Shown here: positions 8,927 to 17,543 of the stretch, in pieces
How positions within the stretch are numbered: the first letter of the stretch is position 1
Layout of the letters: each line of letters starts with the position of its first letter
Assembly: GCA_039185015.1 (NCBI GenBank)
Contig: JBCDAU010000023.1
Location: 18,058-82,057, forward strand
Direction: 5' to 3'
DNA length: 64,000 nucleotides
Source: JBCBSZ01 sp039185015
GTDB lineage: Bacteria; Actinomycetota; Acidimicrobiia; Acidimicrobiales; Poriferisodalaceae
Notes under the pieces: model-generated
Told to the model about the DNA's origin: nothing
Seen by the model: the letters and a program-made list of their open reading frames with translations, nothing else
Databases searched by the model: none
Made by a program: the position numbers and the translations under genes

Positions 8927-8955
8927 TTGACCGGGTCATTGTGGGGTCTTACGGT
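8927..8955 (+). promoter_or_regulatory. Promoter of the dcw operon
   Basis: TTGACC at 8927-8932 and TACGGT at 8950-8955 are separated by exactly 17 bases, a good match to the major-sigma-factor consensus and the best -35/-10 pair I found in the window. Transcription would start near 8962, about 100 bases before the mraZ GTG. Confidence 0.7.
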
Positions 8956-8979
8956 GGGAATCCGTGGGAACACGTGGGG
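8941..8979 (+). promoter_or_regulatory. MraZ-box array (autoregulatory operator)
   Basis: Four direct GTGGG(A/G) repeats start at 8941, 8954, 8964 and 8974. The last three are 10 bases apart, one helical turn, like the TGGGN boxes bound by MraZ in other bacteria. The first lies in the promoter spacer, the second touches the -10, and the others cover the start region, which fits repression of the operon by its own first product. Confidence 0.75.
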
Positions 8980-9064
8980 CTCCGGACCACGGAGTGGCGG
9001 CCGAGACCGCGATGGCGGTGCGAGGGTCGGCGTTCCTGCGCGTCCGGGCCGCCGGAGCGGTGGC

Positions 9065-9508
9065 GTGAACGTGGAGGAGCGCGACTTCACCGGCTCCTTC
9101 GAGCACTCCCTCGACGACAAGGGTCGCCTCGTCGTCCCCCGAGACCTTCGGGACCAGCTCGCCCCGGACGAGCAGCTGTACCTGGTCCCGGGCGAGGACA
9201 ACTGCCTGGAGCTCCTGCCGGCCATCGCCTACAAGGAGCGGGCCAAGCAGCGCCGCCTCAGCTCCCGCGTCGGTGGGCCGAAGGCCCGCATGGCGGCTCG
9301 TGTGTTCACCGCGTTCGCCGATCCGCTCACCATCGATCGCTCGGGACGCATCAACGTGCCCAAGCAGCTCCGGGCCTACGCCGGCCTCGACGGCCCGTGC
9401 GTCGTCAACGGTGCCGGTGAGTGGGTCGAGATCTGGTCGGAGGCGCGCTGGCTCGAGGCGCTCGACCTCGGCTCGTCGGCGCTCGCTTCGCCCGAGGACT
9501 TCGAGTGA
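9065..9508 (+). CDS. mraZ: MraZ transcriptional regulator
   Basis: A 147-residue protein with two SpoVT/AbrB-type half-domains, each carrying the DxxGRxxxP signature: 'DDKGRLVVP' at 17-25 and 'DRSGRINVP' at 91-99. MraZ forms a ring-shaped multimer that binds repeated TGGG-type boxes and controls the dcw operon, here the array at 8941-8979. The frame is open upstream; the GTG at 9065 gives the normal family length and N-terminus. It is the first gene of a gapless series, and its TGA overlaps the rsmH GTG. Confidence 0.95.
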   Translation: MNVEERDFTGSFEHSLDDKGRLVVPRDLRDQLAPDEQLYLVPGEDNCLELLPAIAYKERAKQRRLSSRVGGPKARMAARVFTAFADPLTIDRSGRINVPKQLRAYAGLDGPCVVNGAGEWVEIWSEARWLEALDLGSSALASPEDFE

Positions 9509-10440
9509 TCGGCGTGGCCTTCACGCACGCTCCCGTGCTGCTCGACGAGGTCCTCGAGCTCTTCGGTCCCGTGCCGCCCGGCATCGTGGTCGACGGGACC
9601 CTCGGCGGCGGCGGGCACAGCGCCGCGCTCCTCGACGCTCGGAGCGACCTGCGCGTCGTCGGCGTCGATCGCGATCCCGATGCCCGTGCCGCGGCGGCCG
9701 AACGGCTCGCGCCCCACGGCGACCGGGCCACGATCATCGCCACCACCTCCGACGAGGGGCTGGTGCGCGCCAGCTCGCTCGGCCCGATCAGCGGCGTCCT
9801 GTTGGACCTCGGCGTGAGCTCGCCCCAGATCGACGTGCCCGAGCGGGGCTTCAGCTACCGGCAGGACGGTCCGCTCGACATGCGGATGGATCCCGAGCGC
9901 GGACGATCCGCCGCCGAGCTGCTCGACGACCTCGAGGCCGACGAGCTGGGCAGGCTGCTGCGCCGGCTCGCCGACGAGCCGCACGCGCGCCGGATCGCCC
10001 GCGCCGTGGTCGCGGCCCGTCCGCTCACGACCACCACCGAGCTGGCCGACGTCGTGCGGGAGGCGGTGCCCGCAGCGGCCCGTCGTCGTGGTGACCCCGC
10101 CAAGCGGACGTTCCAGGCGCTGCGCATCGCCGTCAACGACGAGCTCGGCCTCCTCGACCGCACGCTCGACCGGGCCATCGACGCCGTCGCTCCGGGCGGT
10201 CGTGTCGTGGTCATCAGCTACCACAGCGGCGAGGACCGCATGGTGAAGGACCGGTTCCGTCAGGCGACCGATCCTCATCGCAACCTGCCTCGCCACCTCC
10301 CGCCGCCGCCGGGCGCCGGCCCGACCCACGTGGCGCTCACCCGCCGGGCGATCGTGCCCGGCGCCGACGAGCAGGCCCGCAACCCCCGATCCGCCAGCGC
10401 ACGACTCCGTGCCATCGAACGGCTTCCCGAGGACCCATGA
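9505..10440 (+). CDS. rsmH: 16S rRNA (cytosine-1402 N4) methyltransferase RsmH
   Basis: A 311-residue SAM-dependent methyltransferase (formerly MraW) that modifies C1402 in the decoding centre of 16S rRNA. The SAM-binding motif 'DGTLGGGGHS' is at residues 30-39; 'LLDLGVSSPQID', 'GFSYRQDGPLDMRMD' and 'AFNDELG'-like 'IAVNDELGLL' are also family landmarks. The GTG start overlaps the mraZ stop and the stop overlaps the ftsL ATG, so translation is probably coupled. Length and order match dcw clusters generally. Confidence 0.96.
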   Translation: MIGVAFTHAPVLLDEVLELFGPVPPGIVVDGTLGGGGHSAALLDARSDLRVVGVDRDPDARAAAAERLAPHGDRATIIATTSDEGLVRASSLGPISGVLLDLGVSSPQIDVPERGFSYRQDGPLDMRMDPERGRSAAELLDDLEADELGRLLRRLADEPHARRIARAVVAARPLTTTTELADVVREAVPAAARRRGDPAKRTFQALRIAVNDELGLLDRTLDRAIDAVAPGGRVVVISYHSGEDRMVKDRFRQATDPHRNLPRHLPPPPGAGPTHVALTRRAIVPGADEQARNPRSASARLRAIERLPEDP

Positions 10441-10829
10441 CCGCTGTCACCGCTCCCACCCGCCGCCCCGAGCGGACCCTCGATCGGCCGGCCGCCATCG
10501 GCCTGCCCGCCGCCGTGCGCGAGCGGGCCGGCGTCGCGACCGTGCTCACCATCGCCGCGTTGCTCGTCAGCCTGCTCGGCCTGGCCGTCTTCCACGCGCA
10601 GATCACGCAGCAGTCCTATGAGCTCGACCAGCTCCAGGAGCAGATCGACGAGCGTCTGGTGCAGCTCGACGCCGCACGCATCGAGCTCGCCGCGCTCGAG
10701 TCGCCGACGCGGCTGCAGTTCCAGGCCTCGTCGCTCGGCCTCGTCCGACCGGCGGTCGTCGAGTACGTGCAGCCCTCGGAGGACGTCATCGATCACGTGT
10801 TGTCGACCCAACGCGACGAGTCCGGATGA
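10437..10829 (+). CDS. ftsL: FtsL-like cell division protein
   Basis: A 130-residue bitopic membrane protein in the position of ftsL between rsmH and ftsI. It has a short cytoplasmic N-terminus, one hydrophobic helix at about 33-54, and an extracytoplasmic coiled-coil ('QSYELDQLQEQIDERLVQLDAARIEL' in heptad register). FtsL, with FtsB and FtsQ, recruits and activates FtsW/FtsI at the septum. The sequence is poorly conserved in this family, so the assignment rests on topology, length and place. Both ends overlap neighbouring genes by four bases. Confidence 0.85.
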   Translation: MTAVTAPTRRPERTLDRPAAIGLPAAVRERAGVATVLTIAALLVSLLGLAVFHAQITQQSYELDQLQEQIDERLVQLDAARIELAALESPTRLQFQASSLGLVRPAVVEYVQPSEDVIDHVLSTQRDESG

Positions 10830-12637
10830 CGGCGCCCGTCCGTCGCTCGGGCTCCCGGCCCGCTCCCACCCCGCCGGTCGACGACCGGCGGGTGGCGCGC
10901 GCGGGGATGGTCGGCACGCGGCGGGTGAAGGTGCTCCGAGCTGTCCTGTTGCTGGTCGCGATGGTCTTCGCGGCCCGACTGGTGCAGGTCCAGCAGGTCG
11001 GTGCGGACCGCTTCGCCGCGGCCGGCGTCAACCAGCGCGACGGCCGGGCGGTGCTGCCCGCCGATCGGGGTCGCATCCTCGACCGCTCGGGGGAGGCGCT
11101 CGCGGTCTCGGTCGCCCGACCCACCGTCTACGTCAACCCCAGCGCCGTCACCGACGAGGTCAGCCTCGCCAACGCCGTCGCACCGCTCCTCGGCCTCGAC
11201 GCCGCATCCCTCGTCAACGACATCCGCTCGGCGCGTGAGCGGGGCGGGCAGTTCCGCTACCTCGGCCGCCAGCTCGATCCCGCTGTGGCCGCCGCCGTCA
11301 TGGACCTCGGCCTCGAGGCGGTCGGCGTGATCGACGAGCCGTACCGTCTCCGCCCGTCTGGACCCGACGTCGCCGGCTCGCTGCTCGGCGGGGTCGACAG
11401 CGACCACGTCGGCGTGTCGGGCCTGGAGCTCCAGTTCGACGAGGTGCTCACGGGTCTGCCCGGCGAGATCACCTTCGAGCGGGGCGCCGACGGCCGCATC
11501 ATCCCGACCGGACGCACCCACATCGCCGAGGCGACGCCGGGCGGCGACCTCGTGCTCACGATCGACCGGCACCTCCAGTGGCTCACCGAGGACGTGCTCC
11601 GCGACGTCGTCGACCGCTACCAGGCCCAGGGCGCCATGGCCGTCGTGCTCCGCAGCGACACCGCCGAGGTGCTGGCCATGGCCAACGTCGTCGGGGTCGA
11701 GGACGGCCCGGCCGAGGTCGCCGGCTACAACATGAGCGTCGTCGACGTCTTCGAGCCCGGTTCGATCAGCAAGGTCTTCCCGATCTCCGCGGTCCTCGAC
11801 GAGGGCATGACGTCCGCCGACGAGGTGCTCTCGGTGCCTCCGTCGCTGACCATCTACGACGCCGACCTCGGCGACGAGTTCGCCCCCGGCACGCGGGACA
11901 TGACGACCTCGGAGATCCTCCAGCAGTCGTCCAACGTCGGCACGGTGCTGCTCTCGGAGCGTCTCGGTGAGGAGCTCTTCGACGACTACCTCCGTCGGTT
12001 CGGGTTCGGCTCCCGCACCGGAGCGGCCGGAGCGGCGCAGTTCCCCGGCGAGGCGTCCGGCCAGCTCCTCGACGTCGACGCCTGGAGCGGCGTCACCCTG
12101 GCGACGGTCTCGTACGGCCAGGGCATCGGCGTCACCGCGCTGCAGATGGCGGCCGCGGTCAACGTCATCGCCAACGACGGCATCTATCGGACGCCGACGA
12201 TGGTCAGCGGCGCGTACGACGACGACGGCGATCTCGACAACGTCACCAACATCGTCGAGCGAGCCGTGATCTCGCCAGTGACCGCCGAGCTGATGCGCTC
12301 GATCATGCTCGGCGTCACGGACGGCCGCGGCACCGGCACCCGGGCCGCCGTGCCCGGCTACACGGTCGGGGGCAAGACGGGCACCGCCCGCAAGCCCGAC
12401 CTCGAGAACGGCGGCTACCTCGAGAACTCGTGGATGTCGACCTTCGCCGGCTTCGCTCCGGCCCACGACCCGGCCGTCACGGTCGTCGTGGTGATCGACG
12501 ATCCTCAGGGCGACTACTACGGCGGTCTGGTCGCCGCCCCGGTCTTCCAGGAGATCGCCGAGCACGCGATGCGGATGCTCCGCGTCTCGCCCGACGCGCC
12601 GCTCGAGCTCCAGGAATCGGCCGATGCGGACGGCTGA
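10826..12637 (+). CDS. ftsI: Septal peptidoglycan transpeptidase (PBP3/FtsI)
   Basis: A 603-residue class B penicillin-binding protein that cross-links peptidoglycan at the septum. It has a single N-terminal membrane anchor at about 32-52, a dimer/pedestal domain beginning 'DRGRILDRSGEALAVSV', and the transpeptidase domain with its three motifs intact: S313-x-x-K316, S368-S-N370 and K517-T-G519. The ATG overlaps ftsL, and the 3' end overlaps murE by 14 bases. It is expected to work with FtsW encoded four genes downstream. Confidence 0.96.
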   Translation: MTAPVRRSGSRPAPTPPVDDRRVARAGMVGTRRVKVLRAVLLLVAMVFAARLVQVQQVGADRFAAAGVNQRDGRAVLPADRGRILDRSGEALAVSVARPTVYVNPSAVTDEVSLANAVAPLLGLDAASLVNDIRSARERGGQFRYLGRQLDPAVAAAVMDLGLEAVGVIDEPYRLRPSGPDVAGSLLGGVDSDHVGVSGLELQFDEVLTGLPGEITFERGADGRIIPTGRTHIAEATPGGDLVLTIDRHLQWLTEDVLRDVVDRYQAQGAMAVVLRSDTAEVLAMANVVGVEDGPAEVAGYNMSVVDVFEPGSISKVFPISAVLDEGMTSADEVLSVPPSLTIYDADLGDEFAPGTRDMTTSEILQQSSNVGTVLLSERLGEELFDDYLRRFGFGSRTGAAGAAQFPGEASGQLLDVDAWSGVTLATVSYGQGIGVTALQMAAAVNVIANDGIYRTPTMVSGAYDDDGDLDNVTNIVERAVISPVTAELMRSIMLGVTDGRGTGTRAAVPGYTVGGKTGTARKPDLENGGYLENSWMSTFAGFAPAHDPAVTVVVVIDDPQGDYYGGLVAAPVFQEIAEHAMRMLRVSPDAPLELQESADADG

Positions 12638-14036
12638 GCTCGTGCCGCGCATCGGCGCCGAGCTGCTCGGCGACGCGTCCGACGTCGCCATCCACGACGT
12701 CACCCACGACTCCCGGGTGGTCGGTCCCGGCTCGTTGTTCGCCTGCGTGCCCGGCGAGCGGTTCGACGGCCACGACTTCGCCTCCGCCGCGATCGATCGT
12801 GGCGCGGTCGCGCTGCTCGTCGAACGGTCGCTCGACCTGCCGGTGCCGATGCTGCGGGTGCGGTCGGTCCGGGAGGCGCTCGGTCCCGCCGCTGCCGCTG
12901 TGCACGGCGATCCGTCCATGAACCTCCAGGTGATCGGCATCACCGGGACGAACGGCAAGACCACGACCGCCGCGCTGCTCGCCTCGATCCTGCGGAGCGC
13001 CGGTCTGGCGACCGAGACCCTCGGCACGCTGAGCGGCGCCCGCACGACGCCGGAGGGCTCCGACCTGCAGCGCCGGTTCCGGTCCTGGGTCGACGAGGGT
13101 GTCGACGCCGTGGTCATGGAGGTGTCCTCCCACGCGCTGGAGCTGCACCGGGTCGATGGGACCCGGTTCGAGGTCGGCGTCTTCCTCAACCTCAGCCCCG
13201 AGCACCTGGACTTCCACGGGACGATGGAGTCCTACGAGGCCGCCAAGACACGCCTGTTCACCGAGGGCCTGGTCGACCGGGCGGTCGTGCTGGTCGACGA
13301 CGAGGCGGGCGCCCGCGTGGCGGACGCCGCCACCGTGCCCGTCGAACGCTGCTCGATCGCCGACGCCGTCGACCTGGAGCTCACCGCAGACGGCAGTCGC
13401 TTCCGGTGGCGCGGGGTCGACGTCGACCTGGCGTTGCCCGGTCGCTTCAACGTGGCCAACGCCATCGCCGCCGCGACCGCGGCGGTGGCGTGCGGGATCG
13501 ATCTCGCCGACATCGCCAGGGGCCTGAGCTCGTTGCCCGCCGTGCCCGGCCGCGTCCAGCCCGTCGAGACCGGTCAGCCCTTCGGCGTGCTCGTCGACTA
13601 CGCCCACACGCCCGACGCGCTCGACCGGGTGCTGGCGACGACCCGCGAACTCATCGAGGACGGCAGTCGGCTCCTCGTGGTCTTCGGTGCGGGCGGTGAC
13701 CGGGACCGTGACAAGCGTCCGCTGATGGGCGCTGCGGCCGCCCGGTGGGCCGACGAGATCGTCGTGACCTCGGACAACCCACGGAGCGAGGACCCGCAGG
13801 CCATCATCCAGGCGATCCTGACGGGCATCCCCACCGATCGGCGTGCGAACGTGGTGGTGGAGGCCGACCGGCGCCGGGCCATCGCCCTGGCCATCGGTCG
13901 AGCACGGCCAGGCGATCTGATCGTGATCGCCGGCAAGGGCCACGAGACCACCCAGGAGACCGCGGGTTCCGTGATCGAGTTCGACGACCGCCTCGTCGCG
14001 GCTGACGCCATCGCCGAGTTGGGACCCGACGCGTGA
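12624..14036 (+). CDS. murE: UDP-MurNAc-tripeptide synthetase (meso-DAP adding)
   Basis: A 470-residue Mur ligase that adds the third residue of the stem peptide. The ATP-binding 'GTNGKTTT' has its lysine at 112. The 'DNPR' motif at 384-387 is characteristic of ligases that select meso-diaminopimelate rather than lysine, so the wall is predicted to be DAP-type. 'VSSHALELHRV' and the C-terminal 'GKGHET' are also typical. The start overlaps ftsI by 14 bases and the TGA overlaps the mraY GTG. The next ligase, murF, which normally follows here, is absent. Confidence 0.96.
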   Translation: MRTAELVPRIGAELLGDASDVAIHDVTHDSRVVGPGSLFACVPGERFDGHDFASAAIDRGAVALLVERSLDLPVPMLRVRSVREALGPAAAAVHGDPSMNLQVIGITGTNGKTTTAALLASILRSAGLATETLGTLSGARTTPEGSDLQRRFRSWVDEGVDAVVMEVSSHALELHRVDGTRFEVGVFLNLSPEHLDFHGTMESYEAAKTRLFTEGLVDRAVVLVDDEAGARVADAATVPVERCSIADAVDLELTADGSRFRWRGVDVDLALPGRFNVANAIAAATAAVACGIDLADIARGLSSLPAVPGRVQPVETGQPFGVLVDYAHTPDALDRVLATTRELIEDGSRLLVVFGAGGDRDRDKRPLMGAAAARWADEIVVTSDNPRSEDPQAIIQAILTGIPTDRRANVVVEADRRRAIALAIGRARPGDLIVIAGKGHETTQETAGSVIEFDDRLVAADAIAELGPDA

Positions 14037-15070
14037 TCGCGCTCCTCCTGGCCGGTGGCATCGCCATGCTCACCTCGCTGCTCGGCACCCGCTGGCTGAT
14101 CCCCTGGCTGCAGGCGCGAGGGGTCGGCCAGAACATCCGCATCGAGGGCCCGGAGAGCCACCAGGTCAAGGCGGGCACGCCAACCATGGGCGGGATCACG
14201 ATCGTCACCGGAGCCGTCCTGGGGTACGTGTTCAGCCACGTCCGCCCGGGAACCGTGTTCACCCGTGGCGGGCTGACCGTGATGTTGGTGATCGTCGGCG
14301 CCGCGACGGTCGGCCTGTTGGACGACTGGCTCGGCGTCACCCGGGCGCGGAACCTCGGTTTGTCGAAGCGGGCGAAGTCGATCGGCCTGTTGACCGTGTG
14401 CGCCACGTTCATCTTCCTCGGGCTGACCTGGGTGGACGTCCGCACCGATCTGTCGTTCACCCGGTACGACTCGCTCGGGCTCGACCTCGGCCGCGTCGGC
14501 TGGTCGATCTGGGCGGTCCTGCTCATCTACGGCTTCTCCAACGCCGTGAACCTGACCGACGGCCTCGACGGACTCGCCGCCGGGTCGGGAGCGTTCTCCT
14601 TCATGGCCTTCGTGATCGTCGCCTTCTGGGCCTTCCGTCACGAGGCGACCTACCAGGTGCCACAGGCCCTCGACCTGGCCGTGGTCGCCGCGTCCATGGC
14701 GGGTGCGTGCGTGGGGTTCCTGTGGTGGAACGCCGCGCCGGCGCGCATCTTCATGGGAGACACCGGGTCGCTGGCGCTCGGCGCCGGCCTCGCCTCGCTC
14801 TCGCTGCTCACCAACACCCACCTGCTGCTGCCGATCCTCGGTGGCGTGTACGTCCTCCAGGCGGTCTCGGTGATCCTCCAGGTCGGGGTCTTCCGGCTCT
14901 TCGGCGGCAAGCGCCTGTTCCGCATGGCACCGATCCACCACCACTTCGAGCTCGGCGGCTGGCCCGAGACCACCGTGATCATCCGGCTGTGGATCGTCGC
15001 CGGGCTCTGCACGTTCGGCGCGCTCGGGATCTACTACGCCGACTTCATCTCGACCGGGGCGATCGACTGA
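14033..15070 (+). CDS. mraY: Phospho-MurNAc-pentapeptide transferase MraY
   Basis: A 345-residue polytopic membrane enzyme with about ten helices that transfers phospho-MurNAc-pentapeptide to undecaprenyl phosphate, making lipid I. The Mg-binding acidic pair is in 'GLLDDWLGV', the family motif 'NLTDGLDGLAAG' is intact, and the HHH motif appears as 'APIHHHFELGGWPET'. The GTG start overlaps murE and the stop shares one base with the murD ATG. It follows murE directly, with no murF between. Confidence 0.96.
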   Translation: MIALLLAGGIAMLTSLLGTRWLIPWLQARGVGQNIRIEGPESHQVKAGTPTMGGITIVTGAVLGYVFSHVRPGTVFTRGGLTVMLVIVGAATVGLLDDWLGVTRARNLGLSKRAKSIGLLTVCATFIFLGLTWVDVRTDLSFTRYDSLGLDLGRVGWSIWAVLLIYGFSNAVNLTDGLDGLAAGSGAFSFMAFVIVAFWAFRHEATYQVPQALDLAVVAASMAGACVGFLWWNAAPARIFMGDTGSLALGAGLASLSLLTNTHLLLPILGGVYVLQAVSVILQVGVFRLFGGKRLFRMAPIHHHFELGGWPETTVIIRLWIVAGLCTFGALGIYYADFISTGAID

Positions 15071-16404
15071 TGCCGCCCCGTCTCGTGCCCTTCGCTGTGG
15101 GAGACCTCCGGACCGTGCTGGTGCTCGGCCTGGGTGTGACCGGTCGCGCCGTGGCGACGGCGTTCGCGGCCCGCGGCGTCGAGGTGCTGGTCGCCGATGA
15201 CCGCCCCGACGTCGACGTCCCCGAGAGGACGAGCCTCGTCGGTGTCGACGAGCTCGATGACGTGCTCGGCCGGGTCGACGGCGTCCACCCGGCTCCCGGC
15301 ATCGCTCGCTCTCACGAGGTCTACGCCGCCGCTGAGCGTCGCGGCGTCCCGATCGTCTCCGAGCTCGACCTCGCCTCGGCCTGGAGCGATCGCCCGGCGG
15401 TGACCGTGACGGGCACGAACGGCAAGACCACCGTCACCGCGCTCGTGCACGAGATGTGCCGAGCCGACGGTCTCGACGCCGAGCTGGTCGGCAACAACGA
15501 CGAGCCCTGGGTCGCTGCGATCGACCGCCGCGGCGACGACCAGCCCGCGCTCTGGGTCGTCGAGGCATCGTCGTTCCGGCTCGACCCGATCCAGCACCAC
15601 CGCGCCGCCGTGGCCGTGTGGCTGAACTTCGCCCCCGACCACCTCGACTGGCACGGGGACCTCGACGACTACGAGGCGGCCAAGGCCCGCCTCTTCGAGC
15701 TGCAGGGCGCCGACGACGTCGCGCTCGGCGACGCCGCCGACGAGACCGTCCGCCGACGTCTCGCCGCCGCTCCGGCGCGCACCGAGTTGGTCGGTGCGCC
15801 CGATGGCGACTGGCGCATCGAGGGCGACGTGCTCGTCAGCCCGTCCGGTCCGGTCGAGCTCGGTGGTTCGCCGCGACGTACCGGGCCCCACGACCTGGTC
15901 GACCTCGCCGCCGCGGCGGCGGCCGCCCACCACGCCGGCGTCGGCGTCGGTGCGGTCGTCGAGGTCATCCGCTCCTTCGAGGGGCTGCCCCACCGGCTCC
16001 AGCTCGTCGCCCGCCGGGGCGGCGTCGACTTCTATGACGACTCCAAGGCCACCGCTCCGCACGCGACGATCGCGGGCCTCCGGGGCTTCGACGGCGCCGT
16101 CCTCGTCGCCGGCGGTCGCAACAAGGGCCTCGACCTCGCCGAGCTGCGCGAGATCGCAGGCCACCTCCGAGCGGTGGTCGCCATCGGCGAGGCCGCACCG
16201 CAGATCCACGACGTCTTCGACGGCCTCGTGCCCGTCGTCGTCGCCGACTCCATGTCGGAGGCCGTCACCGCCGGTGCCGACCTCGCCGCCCCCGACGGGG
16301 CCGTCGTGCTGTCGCCGGCGTGCGCCTCGTTCGACTGGTACCGCAACTACGGCGAGCGGGGCGACGACTTCGCCCGGCTGGCCCGCGAGGTGGCCGCCTC
16401 ATGA
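15070..16404 (+). CDS. murD: UDP-MurNAc-L-alanine:D-glutamate ligase
   Basis: A 444-residue Mur ligase that adds D-glutamate to UDP-MurNAc-L-Ala. It has an N-terminal Rossmann-like domain ('VLGLGVTGRAVATAF'), the ATP loop 'TGTNGKTTVTA' with lysine 119, and a C-terminal domain containing 'DDSKATAPHAT' and 'LLSPACASFDWY'-type 'LSPACASFDWYRNYGERG', which is diagnostic for MurD. The frame is open far upstream inside mraY; the ATG at 15070 overlaps the mraY stop by one base and gives normal length. Confidence 0.95.
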   Translation: MPPRLVPFAVGDLRTVLVLGLGVTGRAVATAFAARGVEVLVADDRPDVDVPERTSLVGVDELDDVLGRVDGVHPAPGIARSHEVYAAAERRGVPIVSELDLASAWSDRPAVTVTGTNGKTTVTALVHEMCRADGLDAELVGNNDEPWVAAIDRRGDDQPALWVVEASSFRLDPIQHHRAAVAVWLNFAPDHLDWHGDLDDYEAAKARLFELQGADDVALGDAADETVRRRLAAAPARTELVGAPDGDWRIEGDVLVSPSGPVELGGSPRRTGPHDLVDLAAAAAAAHHAGVGVGAVVEVIRSFEGLPHRLQLVARRGGVDFYDDSKATAPHATIAGLRGFDGAVLVAGGRNKGLDLAELREIAGHLRAVVAIGEAAPQIHDVFDGLVPVVVADSMSEAVTAGADLAAPDGAVVLSPACASFDWYRNYGERGDDFARLAREVAAS

Positions 16405-17543
16405 CCACCCTCCGCTCCGTCCCCACCGGGCCCGACGTCACGCCGCCCACCACCCGGGACCGCACCGGCTACGCCCTGCTGTTGTCCCTCGTCGTCGGGC
16501 TCAACCTGTTCGGCCTTGTCATGGTGCTGTCGGCGAGCTCGGTCCAGGGCGCGCAGGAGGGCTCGACCTGGGGCTATTTCACCCGCCAGCTCATCTGGCT
16601 CGGCCTCGGCTGCGTCGCCCTGCTCGTCATGCTGCGGATCGACTACCGCCGCTGGCGACCGCTCGCACCGTTCCTCTACGGCACCTCGCTCGCCCTGCTC
16701 GTGATCGTGCTGCTCCCCGGGATCGGCGTCGAGGTCAACGGTGCCCAGCGCTGGATCCAGGTCGGCCCCCAGCGCTTCCAGCCGTCGGAGCTGGCCAAGC
16801 TCGGCGTCCTGTTGATGTCGGCGTCGGTCCTCGCCGCCCGCCAGAAGGTGATCAGGGACCACCGCCGCTCGCTCAACCCGGTGCTGCTGCTGTTCGCCCC
16901 GGTCGCCGGCCTCGTCCTGCTCGAGCCCGACCTCGGGACGACGATCATCATCGGCACCGTCGTCGCCAGCCTGCTCGTCGCCGCCGGCGTCCCGATGAAG
17001 CCGCTCGTGAAGGTCGGCGGGCTCGGGGCGGCCGCCGCGCTCGTCCTCGCCGTCAGCGCCGACTACCGACGGGCCCGCCTCCTCGGCTTCATCGACCCGT
17101 GGGCCGACCCGCAGGGCCAGACCTATCAGTCGCTCCAGTCCCTCATCGGCCTGGCGAGCGGCGGCGTCGACGGCGTCGGTCTCGGCGAGTCGCGCGCCAA
17201 GTGGGGCTTCCTGCCCAACGCCCACACCGACTTCATCTACGCCGTCGTCGGTGAGGAGCTCGGCCTCATCGGCACCCTCACGGTGCTGTCGCTCTTCGTG
17301 ATGCTCGGGCTGCTCGGCTACCGGGCCGCCCTCGGCGCGCCCGACGCCTTCGGCACCCTCGTCGCCACCGGGGTCACGACCTGGCTGCTCGTCCAGGCGT
17401 TCGTCAACATGGGCGGCGTCGTCGGCCTGCTGCCGATCACCGGCGTCACCTTGCCGTTCGTCTCCTTCGGCGGCACGTCCCTCATCGTCAACATGGCCGC
17501 GGCAGGTCTGTTGCTCAACATCTCCCGGCAGGCGAGACGGTGA
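16401..17543 (+). CDS. ftsW: Septal peptidoglycan polymerase FtsW
   Basis: A 380-residue SEDS-family membrane protein with about ten helices that polymerises lipid II into glycan strands together with FtsI. Family landmarks include 'GAQRWIQVGPQRFQPSELAKLG', whose RFQPSE core is highly conserved, 'QSLIGLASGG', 'NAHTDFIYAVVGEELGLIG' and the C-terminal 'LPFVSFGGTSLI'. The ATG overlaps the murD stop and the stop overlaps the murG GTG. Its position between murD and murG separates it from elongation-specific RodA. Confidence 0.95.
   Translation: MTTLRSVPTGPDVTPPTTRDRTGYALLLSLVVGLNLFGLVMVLSASSVQGAQEGSTWGYFTRQLIWLGLGCVALLVMLRIDYRRWRPLAPFLYGTSLALLVIVLLPGIGVEVNGAQRWIQVGPQRFQPSELAKLGVLLMSASVLAARQKVIRDHRRSLNPVLLLFAPVAGLVLLEPDLGTTIIIGTVVASLLVAAGVPMKPLVKVGGLGAAAALVLAVSADYRRARLLGFIDPWADPQGQTYQSLQSLIGLASGGVDGVGLGESRAKWGFLPNAHTDFIYAVVGEELGLIGTLTVLSLFVMLGLLGYRAALGAPDAFGTLVATGVTTWLLVQAFVNMGGVVGLLPITGVTLPFVSFGGTSLIVNMAAAGLLLNISRQARR

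Larger units (their letters stand above)
8643..9064 (+). other. 422-base gene-free region before mraZ
   Basis: The left half holds the repeated hairpin element described separately. The middle (about 8840-8880) is unusually T-rich for this genome. The right half holds the mraZ promoter and MraZ boxes and an untranslated leader of about 100 bases. I see no further gene. Confidence 0.7.
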
